Source: an uncultured Chitinophagaceae bacterium (GTDB lineage Bacteria > Bacteroidota > Bacteroidia > Chitinophagales > Chitinophagaceae). From it: DNA of 14,646 nt. The first letter of the stretch is position 1. Every line of letters begins with the position of its first letter. The DNA lies in NCBI GenBank assembly GCA_946885665.1, contig CAMPGT010000075.1:1-14646 (forward strand), given 5' to 3'. Below the pieces are notes generated by a model, which did no database searches, was not told where the DNA came from, and saw only the letters and a program-made list of their open reading frames with translations. Below, in pieces: positions 1-6,486 of the stretch. A program made the translations under genes and the position numbers.

Positions 1-50
1 TTTATAAGAACGATAAACGGCCAACTTTCTATGATCAACACTATCTTCAT
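1..50 (-). CDS. yidD: YidD-like membrane protein insertion factor, N-terminus only (runs off window)
   Basis: Only the first 16 codons are present; they read MKIVLIIESWPFIVLI and then run off the left edge. The ATG (complement of 48-50) lies 8 nt after the rnpA stop. The short hydrophobic start with a WPFIVLI stretch resembles the N-terminus of YidD (DUF37), a small membrane-associated protein that assists YidC-dependent insertion of inner-membrane proteins. yidD very commonly follows rnpA. The assignment therefore rests on position plus a weak N-terminal match. The conserved YidD cysteine-containing core is outside the window and cannot be checked here. Confidence 0.55.
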   Translation of the reverse strand, partial: MKIVLIIESWPFIVLI

Positions 51-58
51 GATTTACC

Positions 59-442
59 CTATTCTTCAGTCCTGTTTGCAATCATGCTAAGGAGCACCCG
101 CATCCTGGCGGCCACTTCTTCCTGCCCTGCAATTTCCTTTCCAGTGTAAATAAAGAACATAACAAGCTGCCGGTTATTCACCACGAGCTGGTTTTCCAGA
201 TCATGCCGCTGCAGGCGATAAGCCTCGCGCATTAACCTTTTTATTCGATTTCTTTTTACTGCCTTTTTGTAGGTTTTGCTGCTTACGGTAAATCCGGCCT
301 GGAGCGGCTGCGACGATTCAACCGGCAAAAAAACCGCGCGAAGGGGATAGGAGGAGACTGATTTTCCCCTTTCAAACAACTGACCGATTAGTTTATGGCT
401 TTTGAGCCGGTGGTCCTTTCCGAGTTTGAATGTCTTGCCGAT
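59..442 (-). CDS. rnpA: Ribonuclease P protein component (start codon abnormal)
   Basis: This is the protein subunit of RNase P, which binds the catalytic RNA and helps it trim the 5' leader of pre-tRNAs. The RNR signature is clear (KRNRIKRLMREAYR), as is the conserved N-terminal block FKLGKDHRLKS...LIGQLFERGKS. The first standard start codon in frame is a TTG at 377-379, but it sits inside the conserved block and would remove the first beta strand. Family-like coding continues upstream to about 440, and an in-frame TGA lies at 455-457. Between that stop and the TTG there is no ATG, GTG or TTG. The best-placed codon is ATC at 440-442, which gives xGKTFKLGK and about 127 residues, a usual length for the family. 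I used it as a provisional start. Either a rare non-AUG start or a base error (ATG read as ATC) would explain this. The gene lies downstream of rpmH and just upstream of the yidD-like gene. Confidence 0.85.
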   Translation of the reverse strand: MGKTFKLGKDHRLKSHKLIGQLFERGKSVSSYPLRAVFLPVESSQPLQAGFTVSSKTYKKAVKRNRIKRLMREAYRLQRHDLENQLVVNNRQLVMFFIYTGKEIAGQEEVAARMRVLLSMIANRTEE

Positions 443-473
443 GTGCTTTTCGTATCAATTTACATAAACTAAA

Positions 474-495
474 TTAGCCTCGGTGGAGAGGCTAA
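474..495 (-). repeat. 8-bp perfect inverted repeat between rpmH and rnpA
   Basis: The arms are TTAGCCTC (474-481) and GAGGCTAA (488-495), with a 6-nt loop GGTGGA on the plus strand. In the rpmH-rnpA transcript this forms a stable hairpin. Downstream of it the minus strand reads TTTAGTTTATG, which is T-rich but not an unbroken T tract. It could be a weak terminator or attenuator lowering rnpA relative to rpmH, or an RNA processing site. Which one is inference. Confidence 0.55.
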
Positions 496-527
496 CTTAA
501 TCGTTGGAATATTTTGAAACTAAGCGG

Positions 528-683
528 TTATTTTAATTTGCTCTCGTCGGAAACGGATAGTTTCTTACGTCCCTTTCTGCGGCGTGCTGCTAAAACTGCG
601 CGGCCATTGGCAGTTTCCATACGCTTGCGGAAACCGTGAACGGTTTTGCGGCGGCGCCTGTGAGGTTGGAATGGGCGTTTCAT
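528..683 (-). CDS. rpmH: 50S ribosomal protein L34
   Basis: This 51-residue protein begins [20 protein letters not shown] and continues with [23 protein letters not shown], a textbook L34 sequence. L34 is a very small, highly basic protein of the large ribosomal subunit that contacts 23S rRNA. The ATG at 681-683 is the only sensible start and is preceded by an A-rich leader rather than a Shine-Dalgarno sequence, as is usual in Bacteroidota. A strong promoter match lies 31 nt upstream. rnpA and a yidD-like gene follow, which is the conserved order around L34. The real frame is shadowed by longer ORFs in other frames here, so this gene is easy to miss. Confidence 0.97.
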   Translation of the reverse strand: MKRPFQPHRRRRKTVHGFRKRMETANGRAVLAARRRKGRKKLSVSDESKLK

Positions 684-714
684 CTGTTATCTGTTTATTT
701 AATTGAAAGGTCGG

Positions 715-745
715 CAAAGGTAGGGCAATCCAGCGCTTTTTCCAA
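715..745 (-). promoter_or_regulatory. Bacteroidota-type promoter for rpmH
   Basis: On the minus strand TTG (743-745) is followed by 20 nt and then TACCTTTG (715-722). This matches the Bacteroidota vegetative consensus TTG/N17-23/TAnnTTTG exactly. The -7 box ends 31 nt before the rpmH ATG. The element sits in the short murI-rpmH gap, so rpmH-rnpA-yidD can be transcribed independently of murI. Confidence 0.75.
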
Positions 746-768
746 TACATTTTCACTTTTTGGCGGTT

Positions 769-1593
769 TTATAGCGCCAGGTGCCGCGACTTCACCGCCT
801 CCCCGAAAAAGATGCCGGCATGGATGTCAAAATCTTCCTCAGAATCGGTGGTATAGAACGACCGGGTGCCCGACTTCGTGCACCTCTCCCCGAGCTCGGG
901 ATGCCGTTGAAGATAACCGGCCAGGCTCTCAGCAACAATTTCGCCCTGCGAAACGATTCGAATACCCTCGGGCACGTGTTTCCTGATCTTATCCATAAGC
1001 AGGGGATAGTGGGTACAGGCCAGCAGGATCGTATCTATTTCAGCGTTTTTTGAAAGTAGGTTGTTCAGGTTTTTTTGAACGAAGTAGTCTGCTCCTTCGC
1101 CCTGGTATTCGTTGTTTTCTACCAATGGCACCCACATGGGGCACGCCTCCTGCGTGACGGTTACATCCGGGTCAAATTTGTTGATTTCCAGTTTATAAGA
1201 TTCCGATTGAACAGTTCCGTTGGTGGCAAGGATACCTATCGACCTGCTTTTGCTGAAGCTGCCCATAATTTCGCTGGTGGGCCGTATAACTCCCAGCACC
1301 CGGTTGTTTGGCGCCAATTTTTGAAGGTCATTTTGCTGAATGGTGCGCAGCGCCTTTGCGGAGGCTGTGTTGCAGGCCAGGATAACGAGCGGGCACCCCT
1401 GCGAAAAAAACCATTGTACACATTCGAGGGTGTACCGGTAAACGGTATCGAACGACCGGTTGCCGTAAGGTGCACGGGCATTGTCGCCGAGGTAAACATA
1501 GTCGTACGAGGGAAGCCTTCTTACAATTTCTTTCATTACCGTCAGGCCGCCATAGCCTGAATCGAATATTCCGATGGGTCCTTTTCCGGGCAT
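769..1593 (-). CDS. murI: Glutamate racemase
   Basis: The enzyme interconverts L- and D-glutamate in the cytoplasm and supplies D-Glu for the peptidoglycan stem peptide, which MurD adds. At 274 residues it has the usual length. Visible motifs are IFDSGYGGLTV (residues 9-19), the DNARAPYG substrate loop (37-44), the first catalytic cysteine in ACNTAS (Cys74) and the second in LACTHYPLL (Cys193). Both catalytic cysteines are intact. The start MPGKGPIGIFDSG puts the DSG motif at its normal distance from the N-terminus. It is the last gene of the uppS-bamA-ompH-ompH-murI series. However, a strong terminator hairpin ends only 10 nt before its ATG, so its expression needs readthrough, or a promoter overlapping the terminator that I could not find. 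Confidence 0.97.
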   Translation of the reverse strand: MPGKGPIGIFDSGYGGLTVMKEIVRRLPSYDYVYLGDNARAPYGNRSFDTVYRYTLECVQWFFSQGCPLVILACNTASAKALRTIQQNDLQKLAPNNRVLGVIRPTSEIMGSFSKSRSIGILATNGTVQSESYKLEINKFDPDVTVTQEACPMWVPLVENNEYQGEGADYFVQKNLNNLLSKNAEIDTILLACTHYPLLMDKIRKHVPEGIRIVSQGEIVAESLAGYLQRHPELGERCTKSGTRSFYTTDSEEDFDIHAGIFFGEAVKSRHLAL

Positions 1594-1603
1594 GCGCGAA
1601 GGT

Positions 1604-1636
1604 AAAAAAAAACCGTTCCCCTATCCGGGAAACGGT
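1604..1636 (-). terminator. Rho-independent terminator after the first ompH gene, just before murI
   Basis: On the minus strand, arm ACCGTTTCCC (1627-1636), loop GGATA and arm GGGGAACGGT (1612-1621) form a 10-bp stem with one G-T wobble. A run of eight T follows (complement of 1604-1611). This is a strong intrinsic terminator for transcripts coming from the bamA/ompH cluster. Only 10 nt separate the T run from the murI start codon. Confidence 0.88.
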
Positions 1637-1663
1637 CCTTCACCTAAAATTGAACAGTATTAT

Positions 1664-2236
1664 TTATTTCGCAGCGGGCTTGTTCGCCGGCGCGGCGGGT
1701 TTTTGTCCGGCCTGGTTCGGCAACTTGACATTCAATTTCTTTGCAACCAAAGGAATAATATCATCGCCGGGAGGCGCCACAAGAAGTGCACCTTTTTCGA
1801 AGATATAGGTATATCCGCTTTCTTTCGCAACGGCCTGGATGGCATCATAAGCCTTCCTGTTTATAGGAGCGATCAGCTCCTGTTGCCTTTGCTGCAACTG
1901 CTGCTGTATTCTTTGATCCTCCGCCTGCAGGTCGGTGAGCATCTTCTGCAGTTCACCTCTCTTTACGTCTTTCACCGACGAACTCATCGTTGCGGAGTCC
2001 TTATTGAACTTTTCGATTGCGCTTTCGAGGGCAGTTTGTTTGTCCTGTGCATTCTGGATGAGCGCACCGCGGTATTGCTGAAGGTTGGAATCAGCCTTTG
2101 CCGTTTCGGGCATGATGCTGACCAGCTCTTCAGTACTGATATAGCCGATCTTACTCTGTGCATTAACCTGGCTGGTCGTCGCCAGGGCAGTTACGGTGAT
2201 GAAAGCAGCAGTTAAGAATTTTTTCATTTGTTTCAT
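1664..2236 (-). CDS. OmpH/Skp family periplasmic chaperone (paralogue with Ala/Pro/Lys tail)
   Basis: Skp/OmpH proteins are trimeric periplasmic holdases that carry unfolded outer-membrane proteins towards the BAM complex. This 190-residue copy has an N-terminal signal peptide (cleavage likely after VNA, before Gln27). An IGYISTEEL strand follows, then a long Gln/Lys/Glu-rich coiled-coil region (about residues 50-135) and the YTYIFEKGALLVAPPGDDI C-terminal strand typical of the family. The last ~18 residues are an extra low-complexity tail rich in Ala, Pro and Lys. The start is MKQMKKFL; Met4 is an equally good start. It follows the second ompH gene after a 100-nt gap and is closed by a strong terminator. 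Confidence 0.92.
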   Translation of the reverse strand: MKQMKKFLTAAFITVTALATTSQVNAQSKIGYISTEELVSIMPETAKADSNLQQYRGALIQNAQDKQTALESAIEKFNKDSATMSSSVKDVKRGELQKMLTDLQAEDQRIQQQLQQRQQELIAPINRKAYDAIQAVAKESGYTYIFEKGALLVAPPGDDIIPLVAKKLNVKLPNQAGQKPAAPANKPAAK

Positions 2237-2336
2237 TTTTGGTTTAGGCGCGGCTTGCTATTTTATGTGCCCGCCTCAGTTTTTATAAGTTGAAAATTGA
2301 TGCTTATAGGTTGTGCAAGCGGGGCGTCTTTTAGAA

Positions 2337-2849
2337 TTATTTAACACCCAATTCTTTAAGCACATCTTCGCTACGGTCCAATTTTGGGTCGGCAAAGATA
2401 ACTGTAATTCCTTCACTTTTATCTAAAATAAAATCGTATTGACGGTTCACGGCGATTTTCTGTATGGCTGTGTACACCCTGTCCTGTATGGGCTTTACGA
2501 GCTCCTCCCTCTTCTTAAACAGATCTCCTTCAAACCCAAACCTTTTGCGCTGAAGGTCCCGCACTTCTTTCTCGCGCATAAACAGCTCATCTTCACGCTT
2601 TTTTTTCAGCTCATCGCTCAGCATTACCTGTTCCGCCTCATAGTTTCGGTACATCCTGTCCAATTCCGCCTGTTTCTGATCGATTTCCTTTTGCCATTGG
2701 GCGCTTATCTGGTCCAGTTGCTGCTGTGCATCCTTATACTGGGGTATTTTGTCGAGGATGTACTTGGAGTCAACGATCGCATAGCGCTGGGCCTCTGCGG
2801 TAAAAGCCAGGGTGATGAGCAGGCAAACTGCCAATATGATCTTTTTCAT
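2337..2849 (-). CDS. OmpH/Skp family periplasmic chaperone
   Basis: This 170-residue protein has a clean signal peptide (MKKIILAVCLLITLAFTAEA, then Gln21) and the family's RYAIVDSKYILDKIPQYKDA start. A highly charged coiled coil spans about residues 40-115, and the C-terminus carries YDFILDKSEGITVIFADPKLD. The expected role is holding newly secreted outer-membrane proteins in the periplasm for BamA. It lies 37 nt downstream of bamA and is presumably co-transcribed with it. It is clearly a paralogue of the next gene, but the two share only the family pattern, which suggests an old duplication. Tandem ompH genes after bamA are common in Bacteroidota. Confidence 0.94.
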   Translation of the reverse strand: MKKIILAVCLLITLAFTAEAQRYAIVDSKYILDKIPQYKDAQQQLDQISAQWQKEIDQKQAELDRMYRNYEAEQVMLSDELKKKREDELFMREKEVRDLQRKRFGFEGDLFKKREELVKPIQDRVYTAIQKIAVNRQYDFILDKSEGITVIFADPKLDRSEDVLKELGVK

Positions 2850-2886
2850 CTGGAATTTTTTATTTTGATTTTATTGTCGCTCCCCA

Positions 2887-5640
2887 TTATTCCGGTTCAT
2901 AGCCGAGCATGAACGTGAACCTTGAGGCATCTTTCAAACCAGTTCCGGGTTTAAGCCTGTCAAAGCCGATACCATAATCAAATCCCAACAGACCGAACAT
3001 CGGCAGGTAAAACCTCATACCCACGCCTGCGCTTCGGCGCAGCCTGAACGGGTTGTAGCTTTTATAGTCGTACCATCCGTTGGCCGCTTCAAACCAGAGC
3101 ATACCAAATATAGTGCTGCTCGGGTTTGTAGTAAAGGGATATCTCAGCTCGAGCTGGTATTTGTTGAATATAGTGAAGAAATTGGTAGCATTTTGCTGAT
3201 CCGGGTTAACCTTTGGATCCGAACTTTCATACACCGGGTACCCCCTGTGGGCAATGATGTCGTAGCCGAGAATGAAATTCCCATTGGCAAGGCCCGCATC
3301 CCCCACCTGGAACCGCTCGAATGGTGAAAAGTTCAACTTATTGTTGTACCTGCCCATAAAGCCGTATTTCGCCGCGGCCTTCAGCACAAACTGCCGGCTC
3401 TTATCCGCACCCATGGCCTTGCCGATCGGGATGTACCATTCCGCGTTGAAGCGCCACTTATGGAACTCGGGCAGCTTATAGCTGTCGAGGTTGCTGGTGT
3501 TCTTCTTAAAGAGGGAATACGGCGGTGTGAACTGCGCACTCAGCAGGAAGCTCGACCCGCCCGTGGGGAAGATGGGGTTCGGGCCGGCAGAATTCCGGCT
3601 CAGTGCAAACTTGACGTTCACGTTGTTCGATACGCCCGAATCGAATGACGAAACGAACAGCGGGTAATTGATGAGCTTATATTGCGTAAAGTTCAGCGAG
3701 TACACAAGCGTAAAGAAGTCGTCGGGCCATTTTAATTGTTTACCCAGAGAAATGGAGGCCCCAAAGTTTTTCAGCCTGTTGCTGTCGCTGAAAAAATATC
3801 TACCGTCTCTTCCTATGCCTCCGGTTCTGAACACGCTCTTATATAAGCTGACGGTTAACGAGTTTCTCTTTTTACCACCCAGCCACGGCTCGGTGAACGA
3901 AAAATTGTATGACTGGTATGCCTTACCGTTCGACTGTACACGCAGGCTCAACTTTTGACCGTCGCCGGTTGGCAGCGGATCCCACGCTTTCTTATTCCAG
4001 ATGTTGTTAATGGAGAAGTTATTGAACGACACGCCGAGCGTTCCGGTTAGTCCAATGCCGCCTCCCCATCCGGCGGAAAGCTCGAGCTGGTCGGAAGATT
4101 TTTCTTCTACTGTGTATTGGATATCCACTGTTCCGTCTTCAGGATTCGGGACCGGGTTGATGCCGATCTTCTCCTGGTTGAAAAAGCCCAACTGTGCAAT
4201 TTCGCGGTTCGAACGGATCAGGTCGGTTCTGCTGAATTTTTCTCCCGGCAGGGTCCTGATCTCTCTCCTGATCACGTGCTCCTTCGTCTTTTCGTTGCCC
4301 GATATGGTGATGTTCTTGATTGTCGCCTGCGGACCCTCCATCATGCGTATTTCGAAGTCGATCGTGTCGTTGTAAACAGCCGTTTCTACCGGGTCGATGT
4401 GGAAGAAAAGATAACCATCATCCTGGTAGAGCTGGCTGATGTCGCCACCCTCCTGTGTCAGTTCTTTACCGAGTTTGCGGTTAAGGGTTTGCACATTGTA
4501 GATGTCACCTTTTTGAATGCCAAGTATCATACTCAGTACCGAATCCGAATACTTGGTATTTCCTTTCCAACTGATGTTTCCAAAATAGTACCTGTGGCCC
4601 TCGCTTACCTGGAGGTCAACATTCAAACTTCCGCGATTATTGATGTATTGCGTATCCGCCACAATGGAAGCGTCCCTGTAGCCAAGTGAATTATAGTATT
4701 GAAGAACTTTTTGTTTGTCTTCCGTGTACTTCGTTTCGTTGAATTTTGCGGAGCTGAACAATTTGAACCTGAAATAGGGATCGAGGAACTCTTTGGTTTT
4801 CGTGATCGAAAGAAATCCCAGGTCGTTTACGTATTCTTTAAATGATGTTTCCTGGTCGGTGCCGTAAGTATGTTTCTTTTGCGAAGGGTGAACGGTAAAC
4901 TTCGTCATCTCTTTCGTACCCTTCATTTGTTTCTTCAGCTTGATATCCGAGACGTTTTCGTTGCCGTAAAAGGTAACCTCATTGATCCTCACTTTTGGTC
5001 CCCTGTCAACGTTGAAGACGACTGTTACTGTATTCGTTTTCGTGGCATCCGGAATTTCTTCAACCTCCACTTCTGCGCTCTGAAATCCTTTTTCCGTGTA
5101 ATATTTTTGAATGGCCTGCACCGCACTGATCTTAGTGTTTTCGGTGACTACGCGCCCTTTTACCAGCCCGGTTTTTTTACCAAGTTCTTCGTTGTCGGCC
5201 TTGCGGGTTCCTTTAAAAATAAATTTCGACAGCCTCGGCCTTTCGGACACATTGATCTCGATGCCGATATTCCCGTCCTGTATTTTGGTAAAGAATATCT
5301 GGACGTTCGCAAACAAATTTTGTTTCCAGAGATTTTTAATGGCCTTGCTGAAGTCGTCACCACCTGGGTACATCACTTTGTCGCCAACGCTCAATCCCGA
5401 AATGGAGACGAGCAATTGCTCATCGAGGTATTTGGTGCCGGTAATATTGATTTCTGATATGGTATATTCCCGTGGAACTTTTGAATTAGACAGTTCGATA
5501 AGCTCGGGATCTATTGAAGTGGGTACAGAATCGGTGGGTACCTGGGCGTGTGCAGGGGAAACTGAAACAAAAATAATAGCCAGTAATATGATACCGGGCG
5601 TAAACTTCCACTGCATTCCAGGCTTTTTTGTGTTGGGCAA
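2887..5640 (-). CDS. bamA: Outer membrane protein assembly factor BamA
   Basis: BamA is the central Omp85-family insertase that folds beta-barrel proteins into the outer membrane. The 917-residue product has a signal peptide (residues 1-33, cut after AHA/Q). Five POTRA-like repeats follow at about 58-135, 136-214, 215-347, 348-437 and 438-514, then a 16-stranded barrel from about 517 to the end. Barrel hallmarks are FTEPWLGG (582-589) and the loop-6 RGYP motif (799-802, in AHRGYP). POTRA3 is enlarged by an insert around 240-300 that begins MKGTKEMTKF. Such an insert is familiar from Bacteroidota BamA. The protein ends LGYEPE, so the last residue is not aromatic. It lies 28 nt after uppS and 37 nt before the first ompH. 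Met9 is an alternative start. Confidence 0.97.
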   Translation of the reverse strand: MPNTKKPGMQWKFTPGIILLAIIFVSVSPAHAQVPTDSVPTSIDPELIELSNSKVPREYTISEINITGTKYLDEQLLVSISGLSVGDKVMYPGGDDFSKAIKNLWKQNLFANVQIFFTKIQDGNIGIEINVSERPRLSKFIFKGTRKADNEELGKKTGLVKGRVVTENTKISAVQAIQKYYTEKGFQSAEVEVEEIPDATKTNTVTVVFNVDRGPKVRINEVTFYGNENVSDIKLKKQMKGTKEMTKFTVHPSQKKHTYGTDQETSFKEYVNDLGFLSITKTKEFLDPYFRFKLFSSAKFNETKYTEDKQKVLQYYNSLGYRDASIVADTQYINNRGSLNVDLQVSEGHRYYFGNISWKGNTKYSDSVLSMILGIQKGDIYNVQTLNRKLGKELTQEGGDISQLYQDDGYLFFHIDPVETAVYNDTIDFEIRMMEGPQATIKNITISGNEKTKEHVIRREIRTLPGEKFSRTDLIRSNREIAQLGFFNQEKIGINPVPNPEDGTVDIQYTVEEKSSDQLELSAGWGGGIGLTGTLGVSFNNFSINNIWNKKAWDPLPTGDGQKLSLRVQSNGKAYQSYNFSFTEPWLGGKKRNSLTVSLYKSVFRTGGIGRDGRYFFSDSNRLKNFGASISLGKQLKWPDDFFTLVYSLNFTQYKLINYPLFVSSFDSGVSNNVNVKFALSRNSAGPNPIFPTGGSSFLLSAQFTPPYSLFKKNTSNLDSYKLPEFHKWRFNAEWYIPIGKAMGADKSRQFVLKAAAKYGFMGRYNNKLNFSPFERFQVGDAGLANGNFILGYDIIAHRGYPVYESSDPKVNPDQQNATNFFTIFNKYQLELRYPFTTNPSSTIFGMLWFEAANGWYDYKSYNPFRLRRSAGVGMRFYLPMFGLLGFDYGIGFDRLKPGTGLKDASRFTFMLGYEPE

Positions 5641-5668
5641 ATTAAACTGATTTATTAAAAACGATTTG

Positions 5669-6415
5669 TTAAACCATCACCTGCTCGCTTGTCTTGCCAA
5701 ATCGGCGCTCGCGGGACTGAAAATCAAGAATGGCCTTGTAAAGGTTATCTTTTCTGAAATCCGGCCATAATACATCGGTAAAGTATAGTTCGGCATAAGC
5801 CAGTTGATACAATAAAAAATTACTGATCCGGTATTCACCGCTGGTGCGGATCATGAGTTCGGGATCTGGGAAATTGGCGGTGCAGAGGTATTTCCCGAAC
5901 ACGCCCTGGTCGATGGCCGCCGGATCGAGCGCGCCGTTGTTTACATCAAGTGCGATACGTTTAACCGCCGAGAGGATTTCCCACCGGCTGCTGTAACTGA
6001 GCGCCATCACGAGGTTGAGACCGCTGTTCTTTGCCGTGATCGCGATGGAGTCATTCAGCTCGCGCACCGCATTCCCGGGCATCATCGAAAGATCGCCGAT
6101 CACATGGAGGCGGATATTGTTCTTGTTCAACGTATCCGTTTCTTTCCGGATGGTCTGCACGAGCAGTTCCATCAGGCCGGCCACTTCATTCTCCGGCCGG
6201 TCCCAGTTTTCAGTGGAAAACGCATAAAGTGTAAGATACCTCACGCCCAGCTCGGCACATCCTTCCACGATGTCCCGGACACTTTCCACGCCGTGAAAGT
6301 GACCGAACAGCCTGTCCTGGCCCTTATCTTTTGCCCAACGTCCATTCCCATCCATAATGATGGCAATGTGCGCCGGAAGGCGGCTAAGATCGATTTTCTC
6401 TTTCAGGCGCTGCAT
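5669..6415 (-). CDS. uppS: Isoprenyl transferase (undecaprenyl diphosphate synthase)
   Basis: This cis-prenyltransferase condenses farnesyl diphosphate with isopentenyl diphosphate units to make the C55 carrier lipid for peptidoglycan and surface polysaccharide export. The 248-residue length is normal. Motifs in order are IIMDGNGRWAK with catalytic Asp22, GHFHGVESVRDIV (38-50), LTLYAFSTENWDRP (61-74), YSSRWEI (141-147) and RTSGEYRISNFLLYQLAYAE (190-209), which binds the homoallylic diphosphate. All key residues are present. It lies just upstream of bamA and downstream of the PorG-like gene, a conserved order in Bacteroidota. A TACCTTTG box lies 16 nt before its ATG. Confidence 0.97.
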   Translation of the reverse strand: MQRLKEKIDLSRLPAHIAIIMDGNGRWAKDKGQDRLFGHFHGVESVRDIVEGCAELGVRYLTLYAFSTENWDRPENEVAGLMELLVQTIRKETDTLNKNNIRLHVIGDLSMMPGNAVRELNDSIAITAKNSGLNLVMALSYSSRWEILSAVKRIALDVNNGALDPAAIDQGVFGKYLCTANFPDPELMIRTSGEYRISNFLLYQLAYAELYFTDVLWPDFRKDNLYKAILDFQSRERRFGKTSEQVMV

Positions 6416-6431
6416 ATCTTTTTTTGGCGCA

Positions 6432-6439
6432 CAAAGGTA
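6432..6439 (-). promoter_or_regulatory. Possible internal -7 promoter box before uppS
   Basis: The minus strand carries TACCTTTG, a perfect TAnnTTTG box, 16 nt upstream of the uppS ATG in the 71-nt gap after the PorG-like gene. No TTG is found 17-23 nt further upstream, so only half of the consensus is present. An internal promoter feeding uppS-bamA-ompH is possible but not well supported. Confidence 0.35.
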
Positions 6440-6486
6440 ATAAAATTTGAGGCCACGTAAGGAAAATTAGCCATGTATTGAATGGC

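Noticed and set aside
565..756. Minus-strand ORF of 63 codons across rpmH
   Set aside because: It is in a different frame from L34, which is unmistakable at 528-683, and it would include the rpmH promoter.
761..776. Short inverted repeat (TGGCG/CGCCA) at the end of murI as a terminator
   Set aside because: The stem is only 5 bp and is followed by A residues, not T, on the murI strand.
1574..2215. Plus-strand ORF (213 codons) opposite the first ompH gene
   Set aside because: It is a shadow of the GC-skewed third positions of ompH, and it reads through the terminator hairpin.
4870..5457. Plus-strand ORF (195 codons) inside bamA
   Set aside because: It lies entirely within a well-supported BamA POTRA region on the other strand.
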